Origin: Bradyrhizobium arachidis
Lineage (GTDB): Bacteria; Pseudomonadota; Alphaproteobacteria; Rhizobiales; Xanthobacteraceae
Length of the DNA stretch: 64,000 nucleotides
NCBI RefSeq assembly: GCF_015291705.1
Contig: NZ_CP030050.1
Location: 8,308,001-8,372,000, forward strand
Reading direction: 5' to 3'
Positions 17,839 through 27,846 of the stretch are shown here, piece by piece. A model generated the notes under the pieces. The model made no database searches. It saw nothing but the letters and a program-made list of their open reading frames with translations, and had not been told where the DNA came from. A program made the position numbers and the translations under genes. Every line of letters starts with the position of its first letter. Position 1 is the stretch's first letter.

Positions 17839-19029
17839 TCAGTAAATCACGCGCTGCTCGATCAGGCTGTCGCGTTCCGCGTGGCTCAAGCCCAGCAGCT
17901 CGCTGAACACATAATCCTCGTCCTCGCCAAGCCGCGGCGTGCCGCGTGCCATGCCGACCTCGGATCGCGAGAACCGGATCGGCGCCTTCAGCGCGGCACG
18001 ACTGCGGCCCGTCGTGTCTTCGACGTCGACGACGGTTCCGCGCGCGCGCAGATGCCGGTCGTGCGCAATGTCTTCCATGTTGCAGGACACATGCGCCGCG
18101 ATCCCGGCAGCCTGCAGCATACGTTCGGCCTCACCGGCCTCGCAGGACATCGTCCAGTGCTCGATCTCTCCGTACAGCGGCCGCCGATGCTGATGCCGGC
18201 TTGCAGCGGTCTGAAACCGCGGATCCGCCAGGAGATGCGGTGCACCGATCAGCTTCGCCAAGCTCCGCCATTCGTCGTCGGAGCGCACCGCGATGGTCAG
18301 CCAGCGATCCACCTCGCGGGTCCGGAACACGCCATGCGGTGCCATGCGCAGATGATCATTGCCGATCCGCGCCGGACTTCCGCCCGCCGCGGCGAACAGC
18401 AGCGCCTCGCCGACCAGCGAGCAGGCGACCTCGCGCGCGCTGACATCGACATGTCCTCCGCGTCCGGTGCGGCGCAGGCGATACACCGCGGCCACCGCCG
18501 CCATCGCCGCATTCATGCCGACGCTGTGATCCATCACATGGCGCATCTCGACCGGCGGTCCGTCTTCGTAACCGGTGAGATAGCCGAGCGCGCCCCAGGC
18601 GCCGAACAGCGGCGCATAGCCGGCGAAATGCGAATCCGGCCCGCTCTGGCCCGACGAGGACACCGACACCATCACCACCGACGGCTTCAACGCGGCGAGC
18701 GCGGCATAGCCGAGGCCGAGCCGCTCCATCACGCCGGGCCGAAAGCTCTCGCAGACGAGGTCGCTCACCCCGACCAGCTTCCTGGCCAGCGCAATGCCCT
18801 TGGCGTCCTTCAGGTTGATGCGCACCGAGAGCTTGTTGGAGGCAACCTGGTCGAAGCTCGCAGGTCCCATCCGGCCATAGACCGGATGCGGCTTGCGGAA
18901 GATGTCGGGGCGCGCCGCGCTCTCGACCTTGATGCACTCGGCGCCGAGCTGCGACAGGATGTGGGTGCAGAACGGACCCGCCGCATGCAGCGTGAAATCG
19001 GCGATGCGAACTCCGGCAAGCGGTTTCAT
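17839..19029 (-). CDS. Family III CoA-transferase (CaiB/BaiF)
   Basis: 396 residues. The N-terminus MKPLAGVRIADFTLHAAGPF continues to LSQLGAECIKVESAARPD, the Rossmann-like start of the family, and MDHSVGMNAAMAAVAAVYRL fits the central active-site region. Family III enzymes move CoA between carboxylic acids with succinyl-CoA or acetyl-CoA as donor. The gene overlaps the second transferase gene by 4 bases. Two different subunits side by side resemble heteromeric enzymes such as succinyl-CoA:benzylsuccinate or mesaconate/itaconate transferases. Confidence 0.87.
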   Translation of the reverse strand: MKPLAGVRIADFTLHAAGPFCTHILSQLGAECIKVESAARPDIFRKPHPVYGRMGPASFDQVASNKLSVRINLKDAKGIALARKLVGVSDLVCESFRPGVMERLGLGYAALAALKPSVVMVSVSSSGQSGPDSHFAGYAPLFGAWGALGYLTGYEDGPPVEMRHVMDHSVGMNAAMAAVAAVYRLRRTGRGGHVDVSAREVACSLVGEALLFAAAGGSPARIGNDHLRMAPHGVFRTREVDRWLTIAVRSDDEWRSLAKLIGAPHLLADPRFQTAASRHQHRRPLYGEIEHWTMSCEAGEAERMLQAAGIAAHVSCNMEDIAHDRHLRARGTVVDVEDTTGRSRAALKAPIRFSRSEVGMARGTPRLGEDEDYVFSELLGLSHAERDSLIEQRVIY

Positions 19030-20225
19030 GAGGCCTCCGCGGCGACGAGCGGCTGGTCGCGGATGCGCCTGGCCGTGAGCAGGTGCTGATGTTCGCCGAG
19101 CCGCGGCGGCCCGGCTCGCAAGCGCAATGCCGCGCCATCGACATGAAGCGGCGCCGACAGCACCGGCAAGGAGCCGCGGCCGGGGATCTCGACCGGCTGA
19201 AACAGCTCCCGCGCGCGTTCATGCGCGCCGGCCAGCACCTCGGCGGGGCTCACATATTTCGCCATGGGGACGCCCAAGGCCTGCGCGCGCGCGACGACGT
19301 CCGCCGTCTGCTGTTCGAGCGCCCAGGCGCGAATGGCGCGATTGATCTCGGCACCGCGGCGGCTACGCTCCAGCGAATCCGCGAGCGCGGGATCGAGCAT
19401 CCAGTCCGGGCGGCCCATCAGTTCGACCAGGCCGCGCCATTGCCGCTCCTCGAGAGTCAGCAGCTCGACATAGCCGTCGGCGCATTCGAGCACGCCACCA
19501 TATTTGAACGAGCGGGTGTGGCGATGCTCGAGCGAGCCGTCGCCAAGGCGCTGCAGCGCGAATGCACCCACCGCAAGCGCGGCATCCTGCACCGAGACGT
19601 CGACGCTTTCGGCACCACCTTGCTCACGTCCGATCAGCGCCGACAACGCGCCGAGCGCAGCTACCACGCCGCCCTGATATTCGGCGAAGTGCCCGTAGAC
19701 CTTGATCGGCGGACGATCGGGAAAGAGCTCGGCGGCAAGGCCATTCGGCAGCAGGAAGCCTTCGCCGGATGCGTGGATCAGGTTGATCTCCTCGCCCTGC
19801 CAGCCGGCCTTCGGTCCGACCGCGCCGAAGGGCAGCACCGAGACATCAATCAGTTTCGGATAGCGCAAGCTCAGAGTCTGCTCGTCCAGATCGAGGCTCG
19901 CGCGTTCGTCAGTGCGAAGGTCGTGGATCAAGATGTCGGCGGCCGCCAGCAGCACGGACAATCCCGCCCGCCCCGACGCCGTCTCGACATCGCATGTGAC
20001 GCTTTTCTTGCCGGCCGCCAGGAAAGCGAACAGCGCGCTGGCCTCGGCTGACGGCGGAAGGAATGGCGGCTCACGGCGAAGCGGATTGCCATCCGGCGGC
20101 TCGACGAGAACCGTCTCGGCACCGAGGGTGGAGAGAAGCCGGCCGGCATGGCTCGCCGCAACACCGCGCGAGATCTCGACGACGGTCACTCCCGCCAGCA
20201 GCGGCGCAACGGCCCCGTCCATCAT
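19026..20225 (-). CDS. Family III CoA-transferase (CaiB/BaiF), second subunit or paralogue
   Basis: 399 residues, only distantly like its neighbour: LLAGVTVVEISRGVAASHAG and GRLLSTLGAETVLVEPPDG keep the family start, while the middle (GAESVDVSVQDAALAVGAFA) differs. The active-site Asp cannot be assigned without alignment; if one of the two subunits lacks it, a heterodimer with one catalytic partner is implied. The 4-base overlap at 19026-19029 argues for equal expression. Confidence 0.85.
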   Translation of the reverse strand: MMDGAVAPLLAGVTVVEISRGVAASHAGRLLSTLGAETVLVEPPDGNPLRREPPFLPPSAEASALFAFLAAGKKSVTCDVETASGRAGLSVLLAAADILIHDLRTDERASLDLDEQTLSLRYPKLIDVSVLPFGAVGPKAGWQGEEINLIHASGEGFLLPNGLAAELFPDRPPIKVYGHFAEYQGGVVAALGALSALIGREQGGAESVDVSVQDAALAVGAFALQRLGDGSLEHRHTRSFKYGGVLECADGYVELLTLEERQWRGLVELMGRPDWMLDPALADSLERSRRGAEINRAIRAWALEQQTADVVARAQALGVPMAKYVSPAEVLAGAHERARELFQPVEIPGRGSLPVLSAPLHVDGAALRLRAGPPRLGEHQHLLTARRIRDQPLVAAEAS

Positions 20226-20314
20226 GGCAACGCTTCCCCTTATTGTTCTTGGTCTCGTCCGAAGCGTGGTGAGCGGACGCGCACCACGCCTCGGTTGTTA
20301 GCTCGGGCCGGCCG

Positions 20315-21520
20315 TTAGCGGATCGTCGGCAATTCCAGCTCGAGCGCCGATCCGTCGAAGAACACGCGATTGTCCACGTTGCGCGATGGCAGCATCACGG
20401 TGGCGAGGCCCGGCGTGGTCAATTCACCGCGCTGGTTCTCACCCCAGATCTCGAGATCGACCAGCGCAAAACCGTCCTTGACGTATTTCTTGCTGACCTT
20501 GCCCTTGCACCAGGTGGAATCACCCATGGTGTTGAAGCGTCGCATCTCGGTGCGCACGCGCTTCAGGAACGCCGCGTCGCCCATCCAGTTGGTGACGAGG
20601 CTCGCGAGCCACGACGAGCGCTGCGGGCCGTAATCATAGGTGCCGGGAACGCCGACCTCCTTCGCAACCGACTCGCGGTGATGGCCGATGCCGGTATATT
20701 CGATGCCGCCGCCGGCCTCCGGATTTCGGAAGAAATGGCCGGGATGCTTGACCGCGGATTTCAGCACGATGCCGTGAGTGTGGCCGCGGCCGCAGCCGAC
20801 CAGGAAGCCCATCGTGTCCATCAGCGAGAGCGGGCCACGGACGATCGGCGGCAATTCGTCGCCGACATTGACATCCTCGAAGTAGCGAACAGCGGTCCCC
20901 CGCATCCGCTCGTCTTCCTTCAGGATCGCTTCATCGAGCGCCGCGAATTCGTCCGCGGTGTATTCGTAGGGCTTGACGTCCTTGTACTTTCCGGCGTCGC
21001 GCGCGGCCTTGCGCTCGTGACGTGTGCAGGTGCCGAGCGCGCGGGCCACGAGGTCGCCGCGCTGGTTGGAATAGGTCGCCTCGACATATTGCAGCACGAG
21101 GCGTCCGGAGAACTTGCTCTCCTTCTCCTCGATGCCGACGACGCGCTCGATCGCGGTGATGCGGTCGCCCGGACGGATGTGGCGGAACAGCTCCCAGTCG
21201 TTGCCGGCGTAGAAGCCGTGCACACCGGGCAAGCCCCAGCGGGTGCGGCCGATCCAGCCGAACGCCATCGGAAACATGGGATGGGCGACATTGGTGCCGT
21301 AACGGCTCTGGCGGCCGTGCTCGGCATCGCGATAGAGCGGATTGAGATCGCCGATGCCGTTGCAGAAATTGCGGATGGTGTCTTCGGTCGCGTCCTGGAG
21401 ATACGGCCCTTCGGGGCGAAGCTGCAGACCGATCATGCTGCGCGCCTGCGCGATCGCCTCGTCGGTGATCTTTCCTTCCGCCGGCGCGTGACCGACCTCT
21501 TTTTCCATGACGTCTGCCAT
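20315..21520 (-). CDS. MaoC-like double hot-dog acyl dehydratase/hydratase
   Basis: 401 residues from the ATG at 21520 (MADVMEKEVGHAPAEGK); the frame is open further upstream but the ribosome site CGGAGA sits correctly for this start. The N-terminal half is a FAS1-like dehydratase domain (ATEDTIRNFCNGIGDLNPLY, GLPGVHGFYAGNDWELFRHI) and the C-terminal half a second hot-dog (RYFEDVNVGDELPPIVRGPL). Two-domain MaoC enzymes of this size include mesaconyl-C1-CoA hydratase-type proteins. It follows the SucD-like gene by 35 bases. A role in hydrating the CoA ester made by the ligase is likely; substrate unknown. Confidence 0.84.
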   Translation of the reverse strand: MADVMEKEVGHAPAEGKITDEAIAQARSMIGLQLRPEGPYLQDATEDTIRNFCNGIGDLNPLYRDAEHGRQSRYGTNVAHPMFPMAFGWIGRTRWGLPGVHGFYAGNDWELFRHIRPGDRITAIERVVGIEEKESKFSGRLVLQYVEATYSNQRGDLVARALGTCTRHERKAARDAGKYKDVKPYEYTADEFAALDEAILKEDERMRGTAVRYFEDVNVGDELPPIVRGPLSLMDTMGFLVGCGRGHTHGIVLKSAVKHPGHFFRNPEAGGGIEYTGIGHHRESVAKEVGVPGTYDYGPQRSSWLASLVTNWMGDAAFLKRVRTEMRRFNTMGDSTWCKGKVSKKYVKDGFALVDLEIWGENQRGELTTPGLATVMLPSRNVDNRVFFDGSALELELPTIR

Positions 21521-21555
21521 TGTGGTCTCCGTTCCCTGTATGAGTTGAGGTTTTT

Positions 21556-22446
21556 CTAGGCTGCGGGTTTCATGGCGCGGGCCAGTGCCGATGCGGCCGC
21601 AGCCGCAAGGCCATCGAGGTCGCGCGCGATCACGACGCCCGCGCGATCGAGTGCCTCGACCTTGGCGGCCCAACTCTCGGCGTAGGAGCCGATCATCGCG
21701 GCCGCATGTCCCATCTTCTTGCCGGCGGGCGCGGTCCGACCAACCAGAAGCGCCGCCGAAGGCTTTGCATCGGGTCGCTTGGCATATTCGGCGAGCGCGT
21801 ATTCTTCCGAGCCACCGATCTCACCGAGATAGATGATGGCGCGCGTCTCCGGATCATCGTGGAACAGCGCGATGGCCTCGGCGGCATTGACGCCGCGCAC
21901 GGGATCACCGCCGATGCCGACGACGCTGGTTTGGCCGAGGCCGGCCTGCGAGAGGCGGAAGCAGGCCTCATAGGACAGCGAGCCGCTGCGCGAGATCACA
22001 CCGATCGGACCCGGCGTGTAGCAGAACGACGGCATGAAGCCGAGCTTGGCCTTGCCCGGCGAAATCAGGCCCGGCGAATTCGGTCCGACCAGGTGCGCGC
22101 CGTGCTCGATCGCCGCCGCGCGCATCTCCATCGCATCGAGCACAGGCAGGCCGTCGCCTGGATAGGCGATCAGCGGGCAGCCGGCCTCGATCGTCTCCAG
22201 CACCGCATCGAGTGCGACCATGGCCGGCACGTAGATCAGCGCCGCATTGGCGTGCGTTTCCTGCATCGCGGCCGCGACGCTCGAGAACACCGGAATGCCC
22301 TCGATGGCCTGGCCGCCGCGCCCCGGCGCGACGCCGGCCACAACGCGGGTGTGGCTCTGCGCGAGATCCTTGACCGAGAAGGTCCCGAACTTGCCGGTGA
22401 TGCCGACGATCAGCACGCGCACGTCGGAGTCGAGGAGAATGCTCAT
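21556..22446 (-). CDS. SucD-like acyl-CoA ligase alpha subunit
   Basis: 296 residues of the succinyl-CoA synthetase alpha family. LLDSDVRVLIVGITGKFGTF is the CoA-binding Rossmann start, GVISRSGSLSYEACFRLSQ the phosphohistidine loop partner and KKMGHAAAMIGSYAESW the active-site His region. It overlaps the beta subunit by 4 bases. The organism must have a housekeeping sucCD elsewhere, so this pair is more likely a specialised ligase (malate-CoA ligase MtkAB type or one for another dicarboxylate). Confidence 0.88.
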   Translation of the reverse strand: MSILLDSDVRVLIVGITGKFGTFSVKDLAQSHTRVVAGVAPGRGGQAIEGIPVFSSVAAAMQETHANAALIYVPAMVALDAVLETIEAGCPLIAYPGDGLPVLDAMEMRAAAIEHGAHLVGPNSPGLISPGKAKLGFMPSFCYTPGPIGVISRSGSLSYEACFRLSQAGLGQTSVVGIGGDPVRGVNAAEAIALFHDDPETRAIIYLGEIGGSEEYALAEYAKRPDAKPSAALLVGRTAPAGKKMGHAAAMIGSYAESWAAKVEALDRAGVVIARDLDGLAAAAASALARAMKPAA

Positions 22447-23570
22447 GACCGCGCTCCTGCAACCTTCTGCACGATGTCGGCGACGGCCAGCTCCAGAGTC
22501 GCATGGTTGCGATGGCCGGCCTCGCCGAGAATGGTTGTCGCCAGGTCGCTGCGCGTGCCATTGAGGCGGACGGTTACCGGCTTCGGGGACGCTCGCTTCG
22601 CCAAGAGCTCAACGAGCGTTTTAGCCACACGATCCGTGTGCAGCCCGCCGCCGAACATGCTGACCAGAATGCCCTTCACGTTCGGTGCGCGGTCGAGGAG
22701 ATCGAAGGCGAGCCCGAAGCCTGCGGGCGTCGGATTACCGCTGACGTCGAGAAAGCAGGCCGGCTGCGCGCCGGCGCCGTCGATCGCATCCATCGCGGCC
22801 ATCGTCATGCCGGCGCCGCCCGAGATCAGGCCGATCTCGCCATCGAGCCAGACCAGCATCAGATTGGCCTCTTCACACAGCCTGATCTCGCGTTCCGCCT
22901 TGTCGCGCGAGCTCGCAATGGCCGACGCTGTGGCGGCTCTGCGAAAGGCCGCGGCTTCGTCCAGGACAATCTTGGCGTCGGCAGCCATCAGCGCGCCACC
23001 CTTGGCAACGACCAGTGGATTGATCTCGACCGTCGTGCATTCGTTCGCCTGCGCGATCTCGAGCAGCCGGCGCGCCGTGGAGATCACGCGCTCGCGCACC
23101 TTCGGATCACTCTCGACCGGTTCGAGCAGCGCGCGAAAGACGTGAGCGCGAAAATTGCGGGCGAGTCCGACCGGATAGCTCAGCGGCGGCGGACCGTCCT
23201 CGATGTTGACGCCACCGTGCGGCGAATAAAGCACGTTGAAGCCGCCGACGCGGCTGTCGATCGCCACGGCGAGATACAGCTCGCGCTCGATGTCGAGCCA
23301 GGACTCGACGAGCACGGACGCCGGCGCCTCTCCGGCGAAGCGCATCGCCATGATCGCGTCGAAGGCCGCTTCGAGTTCTGTGGCCGAAGCCGCCTTGCGG
23401 ATGCCGCCGGATTTGCCTCGGCCGCCGGCGGCCACCTGCGCCTTGACCGCAACAGGAAAGCCGACCTGGCAACCGCGAACCTCCTCGAGCGAATGCAATT
23501 CGCAGCTTGAGGGAGTGGGAACGGCAGCGGCGCGGAGCAGCGCCTTGCCCTGAGCTTCGGTGACCAACAT
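22443..23570 (-). CDS. SucC-like acyl-CoA ligase beta subunit (ATP-grasp)
   Basis: 375 residues from the ATG at 23570 (MLVTEAQGKALLRAAAVPTP); an in-frame ATG at 23579 lies inside the operator-like palindrome. The ATP-grasp fold shows VAAGGRGKSGGIRKA and TTVEINPLVVAKGGAL, and CFLDVSGNPTPAGF is the CoA-ligase domain. No Shine-Dalgarno is visible before either ATG, so initiation may be leaderless. It is the first gene of the 23.6-14.2 kb block, with the palindrome overlapping the start region, an ideal position for repression. Confidence 0.86.
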   Translation of the reverse strand: MLVTEAQGKALLRAAAVPTPSSCELHSLEEVRGCQVGFPVAVKAQVAAGGRGKSGGIRKAASATELEAAFDAIMAMRFAGEAPASVLVESWLDIERELYLAVAIDSRVGGFNVLYSPHGGVNIEDGPPPLSYPVGLARNFRAHVFRALLEPVESDPKVRERVISTARRLLEIAQANECTTVEINPLVVAKGGALMAADAKIVLDEAAAFRRAATASAIASSRDKAEREIRLCEEANLMLVWLDGEIGLISGGAGMTMAAMDAIDGAGAQPACFLDVSGNPTPAGFGLAFDLLDRAPNVKGILVSMFGGGLHTDRVAKTLVELLAKRASPKPVTVRLNGTRSDLATTILGEAGHRNHATLELAVADIVQKVAGARS

Positions 23571-23572
23571 GA

Positions 23573-23587
23573 AATGCATAATGCATT
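23573..23587. promoter_or_regulatory. Operator-like palindrome at the SucC-like gene start
   Basis: AATGCAT-A-ATGCATT, a perfect 7+1+7 palindrome that begins three bases upstream of the chosen ATG. On the minus strand it reads ATGCATTATGCATT, identical over 14 bases to the site at 11976. The likely ligand is the GntR protein at 12907-13590. Confidence 0.65.
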
Positions 23588-23708
23588 CTATTTTCGAGCG
23601 GTCAATGGCTATTGTTTGAAGATCGGCGTCGATTTGGCGAGAAATGGAGCAGAAAAGTCGATCTGGCGATGGGATTTCTCAACTTTTTCGCCGCGCCCCT
23701 GCCAACGA

Positions 23709-23720
23709 TAATGCATTATT
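23709..23720. promoter_or_regulatory. Related palindrome ATAATGCATTAT
   Basis: A perfect 12-bp palindrome containing one TGCATTA half of the operators described at 11975 and 23573, 120 bases upstream of the SucC-like start. It lacks the second TGCA at the 7-base spacing, so it may be a weaker auxiliary site. No gene starts here. Confidence 0.4.
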
Positions 23721-23861
23721 ATTGCGGGATGCATTGCGCGTAGCGTTGCAATGGGCGTCGTTGGGGCGCGGTTCGCTCGCTCAGCCTCGCGGTAGTCGGG
23801 ACAAGCAGCCGGCCGGTTGCTGCGATGAGCATCGCAGCCATAGCCCCCTATGACGCCAAAT

Positions 23862-24025
23862 CGCGAAATAGGCCTTCGTCATGCCGTTGGTGAGAGCGCC
23901 AACCAGGATCGTGCCGACGATCACGTGGCGGACGCTGCCCTGCCCGCCGCCGAGGCCGATTCCGCCGAGCACGACGACAAGGAGCGCGTCGTAGATCAAC
24001 GTCGAGTTGTACAGGCGCGGTATTA
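23862..24025 (-). pseudogene. Remnant of an ABC sugar-type permease (RbsC family)
   Basis: About 45 codons read NSTLIYDALLVVVLGGIGLG then GGQGSVRHVIVGTILVGALTNGM, which is the conserved C-terminal helix pair of ribose-type ABC permeases. Both ends are lost: there is no upstream membrane region, and downstream the frame runs into unrelated sequence. It shows that a sugar ABC transporter once stood here and was deleted, between the SucC-like gene and the next intact gene. Confidence 0.65.
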
Positions 24026-24071
24026 ATCACAACGAAGCCAAGTCGACTTGGCCAATCAGGGAGGTCTAATC

Positions 24072-24581
24072 GTGAAAATTCGCAAATTGCTGCTGCTTGG
24101 GGGTGCGTTCTTTGGCATGAGCACCGTTGCGTTCGCTCAAAGCCCGGCAGACGACGAGTGCGTAAATCCCGGAAACGACGAGCTGTTGAAGCAGGGATGC
24201 GCCTATCTCGACGAGTTCATGAAGGCGTTCAACTCGCGCGATGCAGTAGCCTGGGCCAAGACCGTCCATTATCCGCATATTCGGATCGCCGGCGGGCAGG
24301 TGCAGATCTGGAACACGCCGGAAGAATATGCGCAATCGAACGACGCGAGGCAGTTGGCGGAGGCATCGACATGGGCGCGTTCGGCCTGGACTTATCGCAA
24401 GCTCGTTCAGAAATCCGACGACAAGCTCCACTTTGTCACGCGCTTCACGCGCTATGACGCCAACGACAAGCCGATATTGTCGGCCGATTCCCTCTATGTG
24501 ATCGTTAAGAAGGACGGGCGCTGGGGTGCCTTGGTGCGATCGAGCTATGTCGGCATCATCGGCAAGAAGACCGCCTTCTGA
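24072..24581 (+). CDS. Exported hypothetical protein, SnoaL/NTF2-like
   Basis: 169 residues from the GTG at 24072, chosen because GGGAGG stands 8 bases before it; an earlier ATG at 24048 lacks this and would lengthen the signal peptide. Residues 1-23 form a Sec signal (KIRKLLLLGGAFFGMSTVAF, AQS). The mature part (YLDEFMKAFNSRDAVAWAKT, SADSLYVIVKKDGRWGALVR) has the pattern of a small NTF2-like cone domain (DUF4440/SnoaL type), often a non-enzymatic stress or binding protein. No operon partner: it is flanked by a remnant and a convergent gene. Confidence 0.75.
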   Translation: MKIRKLLLLGGAFFGMSTVAFAQSPADDECVNPGNDELLKQGCAYLDEFMKAFNSRDAVAWAKTVHYPHIRIAGGQVQIWNTPEEYAQSNDARQLAEASTWARSAWTYRKLVQKSDDKLHFVTRFTRYDANDKPILSADSLYVIVKKDGRWGALVRSSYVGIIGKKTAF

Positions 24582-24606
24582 CGCGCCGCACCTTCAACTC
24601 GAACAC

Positions 24607-24637
24607 GAGAGGACGTCCCACCGGGTGACGTCTTCTC
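24607..24637. terminator. Hairpin between convergent genes
   Basis: GAGAGGACGTC, a 9-base loop, then GACGTCTTCTC: an 11-bp stem with one wobble, between the exported protein (ends 24581) and the AsnC-type regulator (ends 24659). It could stop transcription from either side. Confidence 0.5.
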
Positions 24638-24658
24638 GTCGCCACGAACGCATTTTGC

Positions 24659-25171
24659 CTAGACCTGCACCGAGGTCAGCTTCTTCAGGCAGCGCAGCGC
24701 GAACGATGACCGGCTGTGGCGGATGCCCGGAATGCGGTAGAGCTTTTCGCGCAGGAAGCGTTCGTAACCGGCGGTGCTTTCGACCGCGACCTTCACGACG
24801 TAATCATAGTCACCCGTGGTGAGATAGGCTTCGATCACCTCGGGCAAGTTCGTGAGCAGCTGGCCGAAACGTTCGAGCATCTCCTCGTCGTGGCGATCGA
24901 GCGTCAGCTCGATGATGACTGTTTCAGGCAGACCGAGCTTGTCCTGATTAAGAAGCGCGACGTAGCCATCGATATAGCCCTGCGTCTCCAAACGCTTCAG
25001 CCTGTTCCAGCATGGCGTCGTGGAGAGGCCGATCCTGTCGGCGAGTTGCGCCGTCGTCAGGCGCGCGTCCTGCTGCAAGGCGCGCAGAATCTTGCGATCG
25101 ATCTCGTCGAGCCGAAGCGCGTCCTTGCGCGGAGCCTTGACTGGCGTCGTGGCACGTCCGACCGGCGACAT
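24659..25171 (-). CDS. Lrp/AsnC family transcriptional regulator
   Basis: 170 residues: a basic leader, the HTH (IDRKILRALQQDARLTTAQL, STTPCWNRLKRLETQGYIDG) and a RAM/ACT-like effector domain with DYDYVVKVAVESTAGYERFL. It is divergent from the bkd operon 30-370 bases away, which matches BkdR, the Lrp-like activator of branched-chain 2-oxoacid dehydrogenase in Pseudomonas. A bkdR role is an inference from position. Confidence 0.88.
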   Translation of the reverse strand: MSPVGRATTPVKAPRKDALRLDEIDRKILRALQQDARLTTAQLADRIGLSTTPCWNRLKRLETQGYIDGYVALLNQDKLGLPETVIIELTLDRHDEEMLERFGQLLTNLPEVIEAYLTTGDYDYVVKVAVESTAGYERFLREKLYRIPGIRHSRSSFALRCLKKLTSVQV

Positions 25172-25203
25172 ACTAAGAACCTCATTCTCGACTTGAAGCT
25201 ATA

Positions 25204-26828
<1,625 letters not shown>

Positions 26829-26831
26829 ACC

Positions 26832-27845
26832 ATGACACGGCGGACCATGATCGAGGCCATTCGGGACGCCATGGACGTGATGATGTCGCGCGACGACGGT
26901 GTCGTCGTGTTCGGCGAGGACGTCGGCTATTTCGGCGGCGTGTTTCGCGCAAGCCAGGGACTGCAGGCGAAATACGGAACGAGTCGCTGCTTCGATACCC
27001 CGATCAGCGAACTCGGCATCGTCGGCATCGCGGTGGGCATGGCGGCCTATGGCCTGAAGCCCTGCGTCGAAATCCAGTTCGCCGACTACATGTATCCGGC
27101 CTATGACCAGATCGTTTCCGAAGCCGCGCGGCTACGCTACCGCTCCAACGGCCAGTTCACCTGCCCGCTGGTGGTGCGCATGCCGACCGGCGGCGGCATT
27201 TTTGGCGGACAGACGCACAGCCAGAGCCCGGAGGCGCTGTTCACCCATGTCTGCGGTATCAAGACGGTGGTGCCGTCAAACCCGCGCGACGCCAAGGGTC
27301 TGCTGATCTCGGCCATCGAGGACCCCGATCCCGTGATCTTCCTCGAACCCAAACGACTCTATAACGGTCCGTTCGATGGCCATCATGACCGACCGGTGAC
27401 GCCGTGGTCGAAGCATGATCTCGGCGAGGTCGACGACGGACATTTTGCAATTCCGCTCGGCAGCGCCGCGATCCGCAGGCAGGGCAACGCCGTCACCATC
27501 CTGGCCTACGGCACGATGGTTCACGTCGCCGAGACCGCCGTGACCGAGACCGGCGTCGATGCCGAAATCATCGATCTCCGTTCGCTGTTGCCGCTAGATC
27601 TCGACACCATCGAAGCCTCGGTCAGGAAGACCGGACGCTGCGTGATCGTGCACGAGGCGACGTTGACCTCTGGATTCGGTGCTGAGCTCTGCGCACTGGT
27701 CCAAACGCGATGCTTCTACCATCTGGAAGCGCCCATTGCGCGTGTCGCCGGCTGGGACACGCCCTACCCGCATGCGCAGGAGTGGGACTACTTTCCGGGC
27801 CCATCGCGCGTCAGCCGTGCATTGATCGAAACGCTGGAGGCCTGA
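26832..27845 (+). CDS. bkdA2: Branched-chain 2-oxoacid dehydrogenase E1 beta subunit
   Basis: 337 residues. MIEAIRDAMDVMMSRDDGVV, VFGEDVGYFGGVFRAS and RMPTGGGIFGGQTHSQSPEA are E1 beta landmarks, with the conserved Glu in FGEDV and the HSQSPE motif. It starts three bases after bkdA1 and ends one base before bkdB. With E1 alpha it forms the alpha2beta2 decarboxylase. Confidence 0.94.
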   Translation: MTRRTMIEAIRDAMDVMMSRDDGVVVFGEDVGYFGGVFRASQGLQAKYGTSRCFDTPISELGIVGIAVGMAAYGLKPCVEIQFADYMYPAYDQIVSEAARLRYRSNGQFTCPLVVRMPTGGGIFGGQTHSQSPEALFTHVCGIKTVVPSNPRDAKGLLISAIEDPDPVIFLEPKRLYNGPFDGHHDRPVTPWSKHDLGEVDDGHFAIPLGSAAIRRQGNAVTILAYGTMVHVAETAVTETGVDAEIIDLRSLLPLDLDTIEASVRKTGRCVIVHEATLTSGFGAELCALVQTRCFYHLEAPIARVAGWDTPYPHAQEWDYFPGPSRVSRALIETLEA

Positions 27846-27846
27846 G

